Source: Orthonyx spaldingii (lineage: Eukaryota > Chordata > Aves > Passeriformes > Orthonychidae). From it: a stretch of DNA of 64,000 nt. Position 1 is the stretch's first letter. The number at the start of each line of letters is the position of its first letter. Where the stretch lies: contig VZTJ01001766.1 in the NCBI GenBank assembly GCA_013397795.1, positions 506,120 to 570,119 on the forward strand, written 5' to 3'. Shown in pieces: positions 22,201 to 34,700 of this stretch. The position numbers were made by a program, and so were the translations under genes. The notes beneath the pieces were generated by a model that saw nothing but the letters and a program-made list of their open reading frames with translations, made no database searches and had not been told where the DNA came from.

Positions 22201-25200
22201 GGAGGGTGTCCCTGACCCCGGTAATCTCCAGCTGCCACCGAGCCTCCCAGGAGGCACCCGTGGCCAGCACAGATTAACACAGCCCACAGCAGGGACTGGC
22301 CTGCAGCCAGCATGGCCCTGGGATCAAAGGAGCATGGAGGTGGCTGAGAGCCACCTTCGGGCCCCTCCTCCTCGCCTCACTCTGCAGCAGCTTTTGCCTT
22401 CCCTGATAAATCAAACCCACCCTGTGCCGCTGTGTGTGGATCAAAACGCTTCTCTCCCTGTGTCTTGCACAGGGTGTTCGTGTCCAAGGGGTGTTTTCAG
22501 AACTGGAGAAAGTCTTCAGGATCTCAGGGAGCGACATGGATGTGTGCTGGCTGCCTTTTTTCTTGATGAGCAGAAACACGAGTTTTCTCTCATGTTTCTC
22601 TTTGAGAACACTCCTTTGAGTTCTGACCCCAAAGGATAAACCATGGTGGTGCAAAGCTGGGAACCACCGTGAGGATGGCACAGGCAGGCGCAGGGCAGAG
22701 GCATGAAATGAGCTGTGCCCAGTTCTCTACCGTGTCCTTGCTGGCCTAGCTGCCTCTAGGAGGAAAGGAGGAGGGAACTGCATGCAGCATTATTTTAGAG
22801 TTTAAAAGGTCACAAGGAGCCAGGGGAAGCACAGAAATTGGAATCACAGCACTGAATATGGTGGATTTGAGTGGCCAGCTAGTGCCTTGATTTGGTTTGC
22901 AGTGGGTGGTCTAGGTAAGAAGCTTTATTTCTGTCAGAGATGTTGTTTTTGAGGGCTGTTTGTTTGCCAGGATCAGGAGGAACGTGGTTTAGAACATACT
23001 TTGAAGGGACTACCAGTGTTGTCCCCATCAGTTCCAGCAGCCCTTGTGCCCCAAAATGCAGAGGCTATTTCCTGCTGCATGAATGAGCCCTTTCAGGGAG
23101 GTTCCTCATCCCATGCACTCCCTTGGGGCACCTTGATTTTCAGCTTCTCATCCCTGGGCCGATAGCAGTGTTGTAAGGCAGGGAGTGCTGCTGACCAGCT
23201 CTGTACAGCCCCACAGCTACCCACAACCAGCCCTGGGGTTCAGAGGTTTGTTTTCCAAGGTGGGGCTGGTGCCAGCTGCACTGTTTTTATGGTGTGATAG
23301 TCCCTGGGGGTGGCCAGGGAGCAACCCTGCCTTAACTTCTGTGTGTCTGTTGTGTTATCCCTTCCCAGGAGCAACCCCACGTCCTGCTCAGATAGGAAAC
23401 AACCTGAGCAACAACCTGGAGGAATGGCCTTGCAAGGGAATTTTCTCCTCTCACTTCAGTGGTCCAGAGTTCCACCCTGAATGCAGAGCACAATTACTTC
23501 ATGCTCATTTTAAATTGTGGCCAAAAAAACACACACACTGGTTTGCGGGACCACGTGGCCCAGAGCAGGACTCAAAAAGCAGCATCTCACACATTTGGGT
23601 CTGTGGGATGTCAGATATGTTGAATAGTTTCTTCCCAGTGCCAGTTGGAAAGTCAGTTTTATAGCCACAGCTAGCATTGCAAATGTTTGAATTGTTCCCT
23701 GGTACGTGATTTCTTCCAGGAGGTTCCTACAACTTTAATGAATGTGGAAGTTGTGATTAGCATGGGAGATCATTGCTTATAGCAACTACACAATGGATTA
23801 GGCTACCCATCAGTCTTGCTGTTAGAGCACTCTGCAGAATTCAATAAGCAATGTTATTTACACTGTTGTCTTCAGGAGCTTGAGAAACTTCCCAAAATGT
23901 CGTATAATCCGGGAAAAAGCTTCGCTACAAAGCAAGTTCGCTTCATTGATTGCATTTCTTCACTTTGGTTACTGAATGGCAGGCTAAAAATAAATTAAAA
24001 AAAAAAAAAAACCCAAACCAGTATTGAGATCAATCTCTAATTGATTTTGACTTGTCATATCCAGTTAAAAGCAGAACCGATGCTTTCTGAAATGTTACTG
24101 ATGTTCGGGTGCTTTGTAAAGCTGCACGTGAGAGAAAGCATCAATAGCAGAGTGTAAGATCTCTTAATTTGGGCTTCATGTAGAGTTTTAGGCACTTAAA
24201 TGTCAGACTAAAGTTCAAGTGTTCATCAAAGTCCTGCGAGGATCTCCAATGTCAATGAAATTCCTATTAAAACCTGTCCTGTGAGGCTTTGCTGCCTGCT
24301 AATGCTGGTTCCTTGAAACAAAAGTTGCATGGACTGTTGAAGCAAAGGCCTTCACGGGGTAAAGGGGTGGCTGAAGAGAGTTTCTGAGCAGGAAACAATG
24401 AGGGAGCTGCTGTGGGAGCTGCCACAAGAGCCAAGCTCAGCTGCCTTGCTTCAGCAGTTGGTGAGCTGGGGACATCACCCTGGAGGGCAGGGACAGGCTG
24501 TGTGGCCCTGTCCCCACACCTCCAGTGGGGCCGGGAGCTTGGGTTGCATCTCCAGTGCTGAAGGTGCTGGAAATTAGTGTTTTCAAGAAGCAGGAGGGCA
24601 GGCAGGGACCAGACCCCCCTGTGCTGTGCTTGGCATCACCCTGACAGCTCCCCATCCCCATCCTCCCTCTCCAGAGGCACCTCCCGGCTCGCCCTGCTAA
24701 GGCTGCTGCTTTTCTGGATGTTTTTCCCTGGACCACCAGCCTTGTGCCTTTGAGGGGGGGATGGAGGGAGGGGAGAGCCAAAACAGAGGACAGCCTATTT
24801 TTAGGCTGGCTATCTCCCACTCCCTGGAAGGCCGGGTGCCAATTAGGTGGTGTGGCGGGGTGACGCTCGCCTGTCTGTAACGCAGCCCCTGGCCAGAAAG
24901 GCAGCAGAGGTTTGAGACATCTTTCTGCACCAAGGGACCCTGAGCCTGTCTGGATTTTTGCAGCAATGTTTATTTTGTGCTGTTGCATCTGCTTGTTTTT
25001 ATCTGGATTGCTTTCTCCTCCCTCCCATCACATTTTATAAGAGAGCTCCGTGCACACCGTCTTGTGCGGTGTTTTGAAGCCCAAGTACATGATTTTGGCT
25101 TGTGCCCTTCTGTTCATTTTGTAGTGGGATAAGAAAAAAAAAGTCTGGAAGATTTAGGCTCAACCCCACAATTTAGCATTTATAAAGCCATGAAATAAAA

Positions 25201-28200
25201 CTGTGATCATCTACTCCGTCTCCAGAATAGCGGAGGGCTCCTCATAATTAGTTTTGTTTCAGCTACAGCTTTCTGTCAAGCAAAGAGGAATTGAGCAGGA
25301 TGGATTTTTCATCCTTCAGTCTTTGGTAGGTTATCAGTCTTTGGTAAAGCATGGTTAAATGATTTTCTTTAAAGTGTGCACATTACGCCTAATTAATATT
25401 TCTTTTGTTCCAGTTCTTGACCACTGGATTTCTTCTATATTATTCTGACAGAGTGCAAAGTACTCTGTAATATGAAGAGGAGTAGTAAGGTTTTAGCTGT
25501 GTTTGTCCAAGGGTGCTGGTACTGTGATTAATTCACCCCTTTCCATTTTCTTTGGTGTGATCGAGCTCTCTGCAGCCTTTACTATGAGCCTGATTTCCAG
25601 CCCATAATTGTCTTTAATGATACCTCCCTAAACATTTCTAATTTATCAGCATAACCCTTGTGCTGTGGACATCAGAACCGAAATAGGGTAATGTTCCCAT
25701 CAATTTCTATCAGTGTCCCCTGAGCCCTGATTACCCAAACCCTGCACCAGCTCTTCTGCTCTTTCCCCCAGAAAGCAGAGAGGTTTTCAGTCACTCAGAT
25801 CTTTGTTTATCTACATAAAACACGGCCACAATTGTGGTTTTCTTCTGCTGCTTTACCGCAGTGTCCCAATACTTTGGAAAGCAGCATTGACATTCAAAGT
25901 ACATCTTGGCAGGATCTGTAGGAACTCTTGGGTTCAATTATCACAACTTGTTGATATAGAAAGTCTAGCTAAAGAAACCAGGGTATTTTGTTCTCCTTTT
26001 GTACATCTTTATCGCTCTTAAATGCGAAATGTCATTCTCAGCATATTATTGCTCCATTGCATGGATTTTTCCCCAGTACAGAACAGAAATAGGTATTGAA
26101 CATTTCTGCCCTTTCTGTGCTGTTGTGCCTGACTGTACTTAAAGGATACATTTTGTTCCTTATGTGTTTGAAAAGTTCCTTCTTGCCCTTAAAAAGGCCA
26201 GCAGTTCCTCTAGCTGCAGTTTTGTTACTGACTCTTTCTGTTCTAACACGAACACCTGTGTTGCGTGTTATCATGTTATTCTTGACTTCCTTTCTTTTTT
26301 CTTTTTTTTTTTTTTTAATTAATAAAGTATTTTGCACTCTGGAGCGTGTGCAGAACTTTGGTTGCCATAGGATAAGAGGTAAAAACTTTTTTGAGCTCTT
26401 TGAGTGTCCAGGGAGAGTGACTGCACTGGCTCTGCACAACATGGCCAACATGGGATTTGAAGGATGAAGCTGGCATTTGGAGAGAGCTGGGGGAATAGGA
26501 AAGGGAAAATTCCCCTACATCTCCTTAAGGGTGAAATCCTTTCTCTGCAGAAAGCCTCAGCAAAACAGATCTGCTTCACATCACCAAAGCTCAATGCATC
26601 CTTATTAAGGGACAGAATAAAGGGGTTATAAGCCCCTGGGTATTGACACATAGCAGTCTGGTACATGTTCCCACATCATGCCATATGATGGCAACTACAA
26701 ACACCCTCCTTTTCCCCCATGAAATATGGTTGTGATATCACGTCATCTTCTTCTGTGTTTCTGCTGGCAGCCCACACATAACTGGGGGTTAGAAAAATGA
26801 CACCGGGGTCAACACCAGAGTCATCATCCCACATCTGCTGTCCTTCTGCAGCTGAGCAGTAAAGTGCTCCTCTTTGACTTCATCCTCTGCTGGAGCCTGC
26901 AACAAAACATTGGGAGAGTCTGTCCTCAGCACCCTCTTGCTGGGCTGAAACACTCAGGATTTCAGGAGAGATTTTCTTCCCTGTGGGAAAGCCCAGGCTG
27001 AGAGGTGAGCTACAGCCCTGGATCAGTGAGCTGAACACCAAGGTTTGTGGGAGGAAGGATAACTTCCCAAATCACAACTGAAGCTTTGCAAAGCAGTGAG
27101 GTTTTCTTTCGTTTGCTGGAAGTATCAGAATTCAGCCTTTCAAACCCACTGATGCTGGGGTCCCTTAGCAAGACACACAAGCCCTGGCTTTGACTGAACA
27201 TGAACTCTGGGCTGATGCATATTTATTTATTAATATTTTCTGTTTCGTGCTGCTGATTGTCCCAGATGCAGGGGAGGGAAATGACTTTCAGATGAGAAGA
27301 TTTTTCTTAAGCCTAGAGCATAGCTGTACTTGGAATGCAAACTTTAATCAGTTGTTTGATGGAAAAATATGTAATAGAAGTGCAATATCTGCTGGGTTCC
27401 CTTTCATCCCACTATCAGCTGTAGGGTGGTGTCCCTTGGGAGAAACATGGATTGTGTGTAAAATAATTTAGGCTCTCTGTAACAATCTTGTTTCAGGGAC
27501 CTTCTGCCTTTCTTATGTGCTCTCACAGCAGTGATAAATATTAATAATAGTGATAAACGTGGCTTGGTGGGAAAGCTGTGCTTCACTGAGTTTATTGGGG
27601 AAGTTGAGTATTTTTAGTTTGGAGATTTTCTAACTCTTGCTCTTGGATTCAAGTGTCTGCTTGTTCAGTTCAGCAGCAGCCAGGTTCCTGTGCTCTCAGA
27701 CACAGGAGTGCCTTAACCCCAAGGAGGCATCACTTCTTCCAGCAGCCCAAATCCTCTTGCCCCACGCACCTTGCTGGCAGTCACACCCTGAGCATGAGGG
27801 AACTCTGCTGAAGAGCAGGAGGTGTCTCTGTGGGTGATTTCATGAGCTGTCAAGGATCCATCCCATCTCTCCCATCCCTCCCATCCCTCTATCCTTGGGA
27901 TCCTAAGGGGCATCCCAAGCCCTGAGAGCTTTTGCTGTGCACCTGAAAAAAAATCCCAGGTGTTCCTGTAAATGGTTGCAGCAAAGAGCTGCTGGAGGAG
28001 GCTATTTTTTTTTCCAGGGCAAAACCAGAGAGGCTATTTAGCATAGTTTTACATGCTGCTAATGTGGTTTTATTGCTTCTAGGACCTGACCTACTATCGT
28101 TATGTGCTGCTGTATTATGTGCTGGGGATGCTTTTACTCATTTGGAGCTGGTCCAGGGATCTCTAATGGGGCTCTGCACTGCATGGCCTAGGTGTGCTCT

Positions 28201-29721
28201 GCATGACACTATCCCCTGCACTGGAAGAGCTGGTTTATCACACTGCTGTGGACTGGGAGAATTGGGAAACTGGGCCAGCAGCATGCTCTGCTTTGTGCTG
28301 GAGCTTGGATCCTGTGGAGTAGTGGGGGATGGAGTGAGGGACACCCCTGCTGTCCCCATCACCACACAGGCCATGGGTTTCTTCAGGCTCCATCTGGAGT
28401 TAGTGTGTGCACACAGAGCCCTTCAGTCCAAGCACTGGTGTGCAGGGGCTGTGGTGAGCTGTGAGTCACCCCCCACTGCTCCTAATGGGAAACCCGAGAG
28501 ATTCCAAGTGAGAAATGAACAAATAATGGGTTTTGGGATTTACCTTTCCCTGCACTGCTGAGCCTGGGAGCCTTGCAGTCAAAATAATGGATCTAAACAT
28601 TATCCCTTTAACCCTATAGCCATTTACCTCAGTGGTATATTTAGCAACATAAATTATGTTTTGTGTGTGTTTGGTGCTCCTAGTTTTGGCCTTCTCTCCC
28701 ACTCTGCAGCCTCAAATTGCCAAAGTGAATGTGAGCTGTTTGTTGTGCTTTACAAGGTTTCTTGACAGCTATCAGCATTTTACATTTGGTACAGTTTTCT
28801 ACTTTTTTTTTCTCTCCATGTATATAATGCTGATCCAGGCAATAACATCTTGCCTGCAAGGCCAGTTTCTTTCTGAAATGCTTAAACACAGATGGAGAAA
28901 ACCTTATTTTGATGAGCAGTGACTTCTATGCCTGAATAACTCATAGGGACCTAGTCTGTATTTTGAAAATCTGAAGGCCCCTCCTTTGTTACCAGAGTAG
29001 CAATTTTATATTTGAATTGGCAAAAAATTTGTATCATGGAGGTGAAAACCTTGGATGACAATGTGCTGTGACCACCAGCACACGTGTTTAGCTTTAAGTC
29101 AAAGGAGAGGTTCACAACTTGTGTTACTTGCCATGATTTTAAAGTGTTATCTTTTAGGGGCAGGGCTTTGGTTGTCCGAATGCTCTTCCTGGATTTTATT
29201 GTCTGTGACACTTCACTTGTTTCTCCGGGAGGAGGGAATGGGTGAAGTCACAAGACAGAGCGATCACAGGGCTGGAGTGAGGGTCAGACAGAGCTTCTTG
29301 GAGGCTGATCTCGTTGGACTGGGAAGCTCTGCAGTTGTTCCCAGTTCAGCCAGCCTTGAGGAAGCTTGGGCTGGCCTGAGGTTCCCTCCAAAGGAAGAGC
29401 TGGAGCAGCTGAGGCAAAGGCAATAATAATTTTGGAGGAGAGCCTGTGTCTTTTTGAGAATGGGAGAAGGAGATCACCCTGAGAGTTGTGTTTGCCTTGA
29501 GTACTCTTGAGTTGCCTGAGTGAGGTAGCTGGGCATTCAGTGACACTGCCAAACTGGGCTGGCAAATCGAGGCACTGGATTTCAGTGAAGAGAAAATGAG
29601 ATAGCTGTGAAGAAAAAACCCAAACCAACTAAGTAAAACAAACAAAAAAAACCCTCACCAAAAGGTGTTTAATTGGACAGAAATAATTTAAGCATCCTTT
29701 CACCACAAGGAGCACAGTTTT

Positions 29722-29744
29722 TCTTATCTTATTGGCAGTAAAAT
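29722..29744 (+). repeat. 23-nt direct repeat, copy 1
   Basis: Identical over 23 nt to 31760-31782. The core is CTTATCTTATTGGCAG. The flanks do not match on inspection. Confidence 0.85.
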
Positions 29745-31759
29745 ATCTTTTACAGAGTAGAACTGAGGGCAAATTGCAGGCCCAAAGTCCTGTAGGAATG
29801 ACATAGCAGAGGGCTGGCCCTACACCATACACTGGCAAACAAATTTTTTGTCCATCTCTTCAAACCTCAACAGATAACCCCAGAACGCCCCTTCCAGTTC
29901 CAGGGACCCAGTGAAGGATCCTTCCACCCATATCTCTCCAGAACTTCTCTCTTCACCACCATTCATTCATTTTCCCCAAAACCTTGCCACTCCAGCCTCG
30001 AATTCTGCTTAGGTGAGCATTCCCCATCGCTTTTGTTTCCTTCCAAGCAGAAGCACCTCCCACCCCAAGAGACAGCGCTGGATTCGGTGTTCTCACAGCC
30101 AGAAGCAGTGTGAGAACAAGATTAATCCTTGCAGGGTTAATCAGGTGTAGAGAAAGAGCACAGCCTGCGTGGCAGTGGCCTTGTGTGACCCCAGACGTTG
30201 CCGGGAGGTGCCTCTGCCTTGGTGCCGGATGAACTTGGAGCATCTGTGCTCTCACCATGTGCTTTGCTGATGCAGGACGGCTCAAATGTGCTCCTTAGGT
30301 GATGAAACACAGAAAAGCTTCTGTCTTCAGGGCTGCTGAGTTTCTCAGCCAAGGTCTGTGCTGGTCTCCAGTCCTCAGAATGGGCCTCTCTGGGGCCTGC
30401 CCAGTGTTTTCTCTGCGTGGAGTTTGCTGTGCCTGTCAAGACTGTGCTGCAGGAACAAGAGAGCACTCAAAGCATGTTGGCATGAGTGGTTCTAACCCTG
30501 ATCCTAGCCCCACATAGGCTCTGAAAATACACGCTCAGCAAAACTGCTGAAAATGTGCTGGGGAGCTTAGCCACAAGAGTGCAACATCTGTGAAATATTT
30601 AAAAAGTAGTCAAAGAGGGGGAAAAGTTAAGAGCAAATGGAGAAGAAAGCGTGCTGCTGGTTCAGCAGAAAAGACAATTGTACCTGCTGGTAGCAAGAAC
30701 AACTTCATCATGTGATGTGTGGACCTCTTCCAGCTTGTCACAACAAATACTGCACACCCAGGGCTGTTTGTTGCATTAGCAATAAACCAGTGAGGGGAGG
30801 GAGCTGCAGCTCCTCTTGGCACATAGGCTGGGCACCAGCCCCCGCCTGTGCAGAGGCTGCTGCTGCTGCTTAGACAGCAGAGAAAAAGGGGAAGGTGTGA
30901 AATGCCATCGAGGTCACGCTGTGTTTCCCACCTTCTCTGAAATGGGTGTTGATCAAGGCCAAGTGCTAAGTCAAGCCTTGGGTATTATCTGTTATTTTGT
31001 GAGGAGGACTTAAAAGACATCTATCACCCTACAACTGAGCTTTGTTTTGCTGTGGCTAAGAGAGGACCAATCTTTATTCTAGGGCAGGGCAGGGCACAGG
31101 AGCAGCTGTCTCCAGATCCCAAATGGCAGCTCAGAAATTGAGCTAAGGAGAAATCTGCATTCAGCTGTAAACGAATAGAAGGACATTAATTATCCTATCC
31201 TGAATTCAGCCGAGATTGAGGGGAGATGTTTTTTCCAAATATATTTGAATTCCAGAGGTAGGGTCTGTCCTGTGGACACAGCTCAGCTCCATCACAGAGA
31301 GCTGCATCAGTAATGGTCTAACTGAGGCTAAAATCTTTCTTGGAGTTTGTTGCTAAGGACTTTCCTGCTGAATGACGCACGGGAGTGAATTAGCAGGGGG
31401 ATGTGTGAGTACTTCATGTGTAATGTGCTCAAGCGGTGTGGTTTGTTCAGAAGGCAGATTGCCTCACTGTATTCTTGACAAAAGAGCCTTGAAAGTTAGA
31501 CCCTAGTTGAGTGTGCTGCCATAATGCAGCTTTGCAGTGCCAGAGACCTGAATGAACTTGGTGTGATCTCCGTTTCATATCTTCTGTATACCTGAAAGGA
31601 AAGTAAGAAACTCTTCTACAGCACAGGCAGAAGTAATCCTCCCGGTCACAACTGACCCAGAGGACACATGCCAGACGAGATGACAAAGAGAAAACTTTTG
31701 TTTTCTCATAACTTTTGTTTAAATCACATGGAGGTAGTTGTCTGCTAGACTTCTCTCTG

Positions 31760-31782
31760 TCTTATCTTATTGGCAGTAAAAT
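31760..31782 (+). repeat. 23-nt direct repeat, copy 2
   Basis: The second copy, about 2 kb downstream of the first and in the same orientation. Confidence 0.85.
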
Positions 31783-34700
31783 CATCTGACTTTCATCAAG
31801 GTTCCTGCACCTTCTGGAAAAGAATTGCAAAGTAGAGTCATTGGCTTTCACGGTGGAACTGCATAACCAACCATATTTGACTTTTCAATCCAGAGTTTTC
31901 TCAGCATCTTGACCTGAACAGATCTGTTCACAGGATGAAGGAATAAAGAAGTGACAATAATGAGGAAAGAGCAAATAGATGAACTCTCCTGTGGGGGAAA
32001 AGTTTGTATTAACTTGTCTTCTGGTAGCAGCCCTTAGACTGCCTTCAAGACTAGACTTGCAGGACATGCAGACAGTAAGTCCTGAATCCTGGAGATGGGT
32101 GAGCAGATGTGGCCTTGAGAATCACAGAACTTTCAGGTCTGTGCTGACCGACCCAGAAAAAACAATTCCAAGTATAATTTGGCCTTCCTGACCCCTGAAG
32201 CCTTGTCCTTCCAATTTGCAAAGCCAGCAGCTTGAGTTTGCCTGTCAGGTGCCGATTCTGAGGTGAGAGCTGCCTCCAGAACCAGAGCTTGGCTGATGAG
32301 GAGGCAGCTTGGCTGTTGAGCAGGGAGATGATGTCCCATTGTGGGCATAATTGCTGCATTCCTTAAGTGGGAGAGGAGTGGAAAAAGCCTGCCTGGGTAG
32401 GACTTACATGGAAATGGCATTTTTATGGGAATGTTTGAAATGCATCTTACAGGCACCCAGTTCAACATTCCTCTCAGTCTGGCCACAGGCCAGTTTAGAG
32501 TCCTTTGAACTTCTTGCCCTCCAGGCAGAACCCAGGGATGAGTTTTCCTACCAACTTCCAGGATGCCAGGTCATTGCTGTCCACAGTGAATAGAGCCCAG
32601 CTGCCTAAAGTCTCTGCCCCAGCTCTGTGTTCATCTCCTTGGCCCTGATCGTGGTTTCTCAGGCTCATCCAAAGGCAGGCATTGTTTTCTGCAGCTTCTG
32701 TGGCACTGTGTCCACTGGCAGACCTCTGTTTTTAGCAGGGTTAGGAGTCAGACCACAGCTGGTAGCCAGGCAGTCTGCCAGTGTGCTGGGCACATCAGCC
32801 ATTCCTCCTGATATAGAGCAGCTGAGCTAGATTTTTTAATTTTGTGTGTGTAAGCTTTGAAACACGTTGAGCTTGCCATGTGGGAAAAAGTTCTGCTAGT
32901 CCCGTGCCTGTCTGCATCCATTTGTAGCAAGGGCACAAGAAAACTCTTGTTTTCATGAAAACTCAGGAGCATATTTCTGCTCCTGGCTTAAAACTTGCTC
33001 TCGTCATCTTGTGCCTGTGTGCACAAAACCTCCTGTTAAGACACCAGGGTCCTGTTTCTAGGTGCAGATCCTCAGTGTGGTGAGTGTAGTCAGAGAAATA
33101 AAACTAAAAGTGTGTGGCAATTCAGAGGCTGCTTCTGCAGCTCTCGTGCACCATATGCTGCTCCCGGGAGAGCAGGATTCCAGCCCAACCATCAGGCTCC
33201 TGTGGGACTGTTTCACTGCTGCTTTGCTGCCCTGGACAGAGGCTCTGCACCAAGTTTTTACCCCTGAACCAAAAGCAGAGCTGAGTGTCTTTCATGGTCT
33301 CGTTATTCTGCATGGTCCTGCTTTAAGGGATTGATTCATGCTATCAGTGTTGGTTTCCCCCTCTTTCTTCAGGAGCTAAGCTTTAAACTTTACTCTTCCA
33401 AGGCAGAAAAGGATGAGAGAGGAAGCCACAATATTAATCCCTGCACAGACACACTGATTCTGCTTTTCTGAGGTTATTACCCTAAAACAGGAAAATTAAA
33501 GCTCTCATTGCTTTGAGAGCAGCAAAACTCAGCATAATTTTCCATGGGTGTAGCTTGTTTATCTTTAACTCACCCTTCCAAGCCCATGGGCTCTTCCTGA
33601 CCACTTGTGGGGCTCAATGGCAATGTGTGCAATGGCTTTTGAGGATTCCTTAGCATCCCTAAACTGATGGACATACTGGCTTCCAGCTCTCAGAATGGAT
33701 AAGGGGTTGGGGCTACACCACAGAGGAAGCACAAACTCCCACTGATTTATATGACTTAGCTCTCCATTTCTATGTGATGAGTTCAGTGTGTCTGAAATAT
33801 TTACGTCTGTCTCAAGTGTGGTTGAAATTGGCCAATGGATTCAAAAGTTATTAGAGGGGATTAAAAGAGAGACAGCATGACCAGATAAGCCTTTTTTTCC
33901 TCAGGAAACTAGGCTAAAAAGGGGAAAAAAATAGTGCAAGGACTCCTGAGATGTCCTCTCTGCATCCTGGGTTTTTTTCACTGTCTGGGGTAGTTAATAC
34001 TAAAAACTGTGAGTATTTACAAAGGAGTGATGCAGCACAAACAGAAATGGTGCTCTCCTTTCCTCTGATTGTTTGTTTACATTACACCTGCAATATTGAA
34101 TGTCATCATCCCCCTGATGTGAGCCCTCCCACCGAGTCCCTTGTCTCAGCAGCTGGAATCTGGTGTGTGTGAGAAGTGGCTCAGGGTTACCCACATCTGA
34201 ACAGCCCCTGCCCAAAACAGGATTAAGCTCCCAGGAGACAAACCCCATGGATTTGTCTCTGTTTGTAGAGGGGCTGTAACACAAGCCAAGTCATTTTTTA
34301 TCCTTGAGCAGGTGATGAAGACTCTGCTGCTTCTCCTCAGTCAAGGTGTGAACATGGGAATATTTTAGTCGAGTAGGGAAAATAGGCTGTGCCTATCTCA
34401 GCCTCAGATACATCCTTGACTGGCACCTTTCACAATGGACATTCTGCAGTCCAGAATCTGCCAGTCCAGCCAAGGTTTACAGAGTGTGGGAGGTGGGGAA
34501 GCCCACGAGATGCTGTGCTTGAACCCTAGAGAAGAGGATGCCACTTTGCACGCACAGAGAAGCTGATGATGACCCTTTGATTCCTGTGCACGTCTCAGAG
34601 CAAACTCAGTTAATTGTGATCCCATCATCCAGGAGGAGTGCTGGGAAGGGCTTGGATTTGATGGAGCTTTTCATCTGAGAGAAGAGGGCTGGGACAATAG

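Noticed and set aside
24437..24988. 183-codon frame on the - strand
   Set aside because: No recognisable protein family. Other frames of similar length overlap it, as expected for GC-richer non-coding DNA.
28064..28561. 165-codon frame starting MVLLLLGPDLLSL
   Set aside because: The start looks like a signal peptide, but the rest has no recognisable domain, no splice context and no supporting neighbours. Probably chance.
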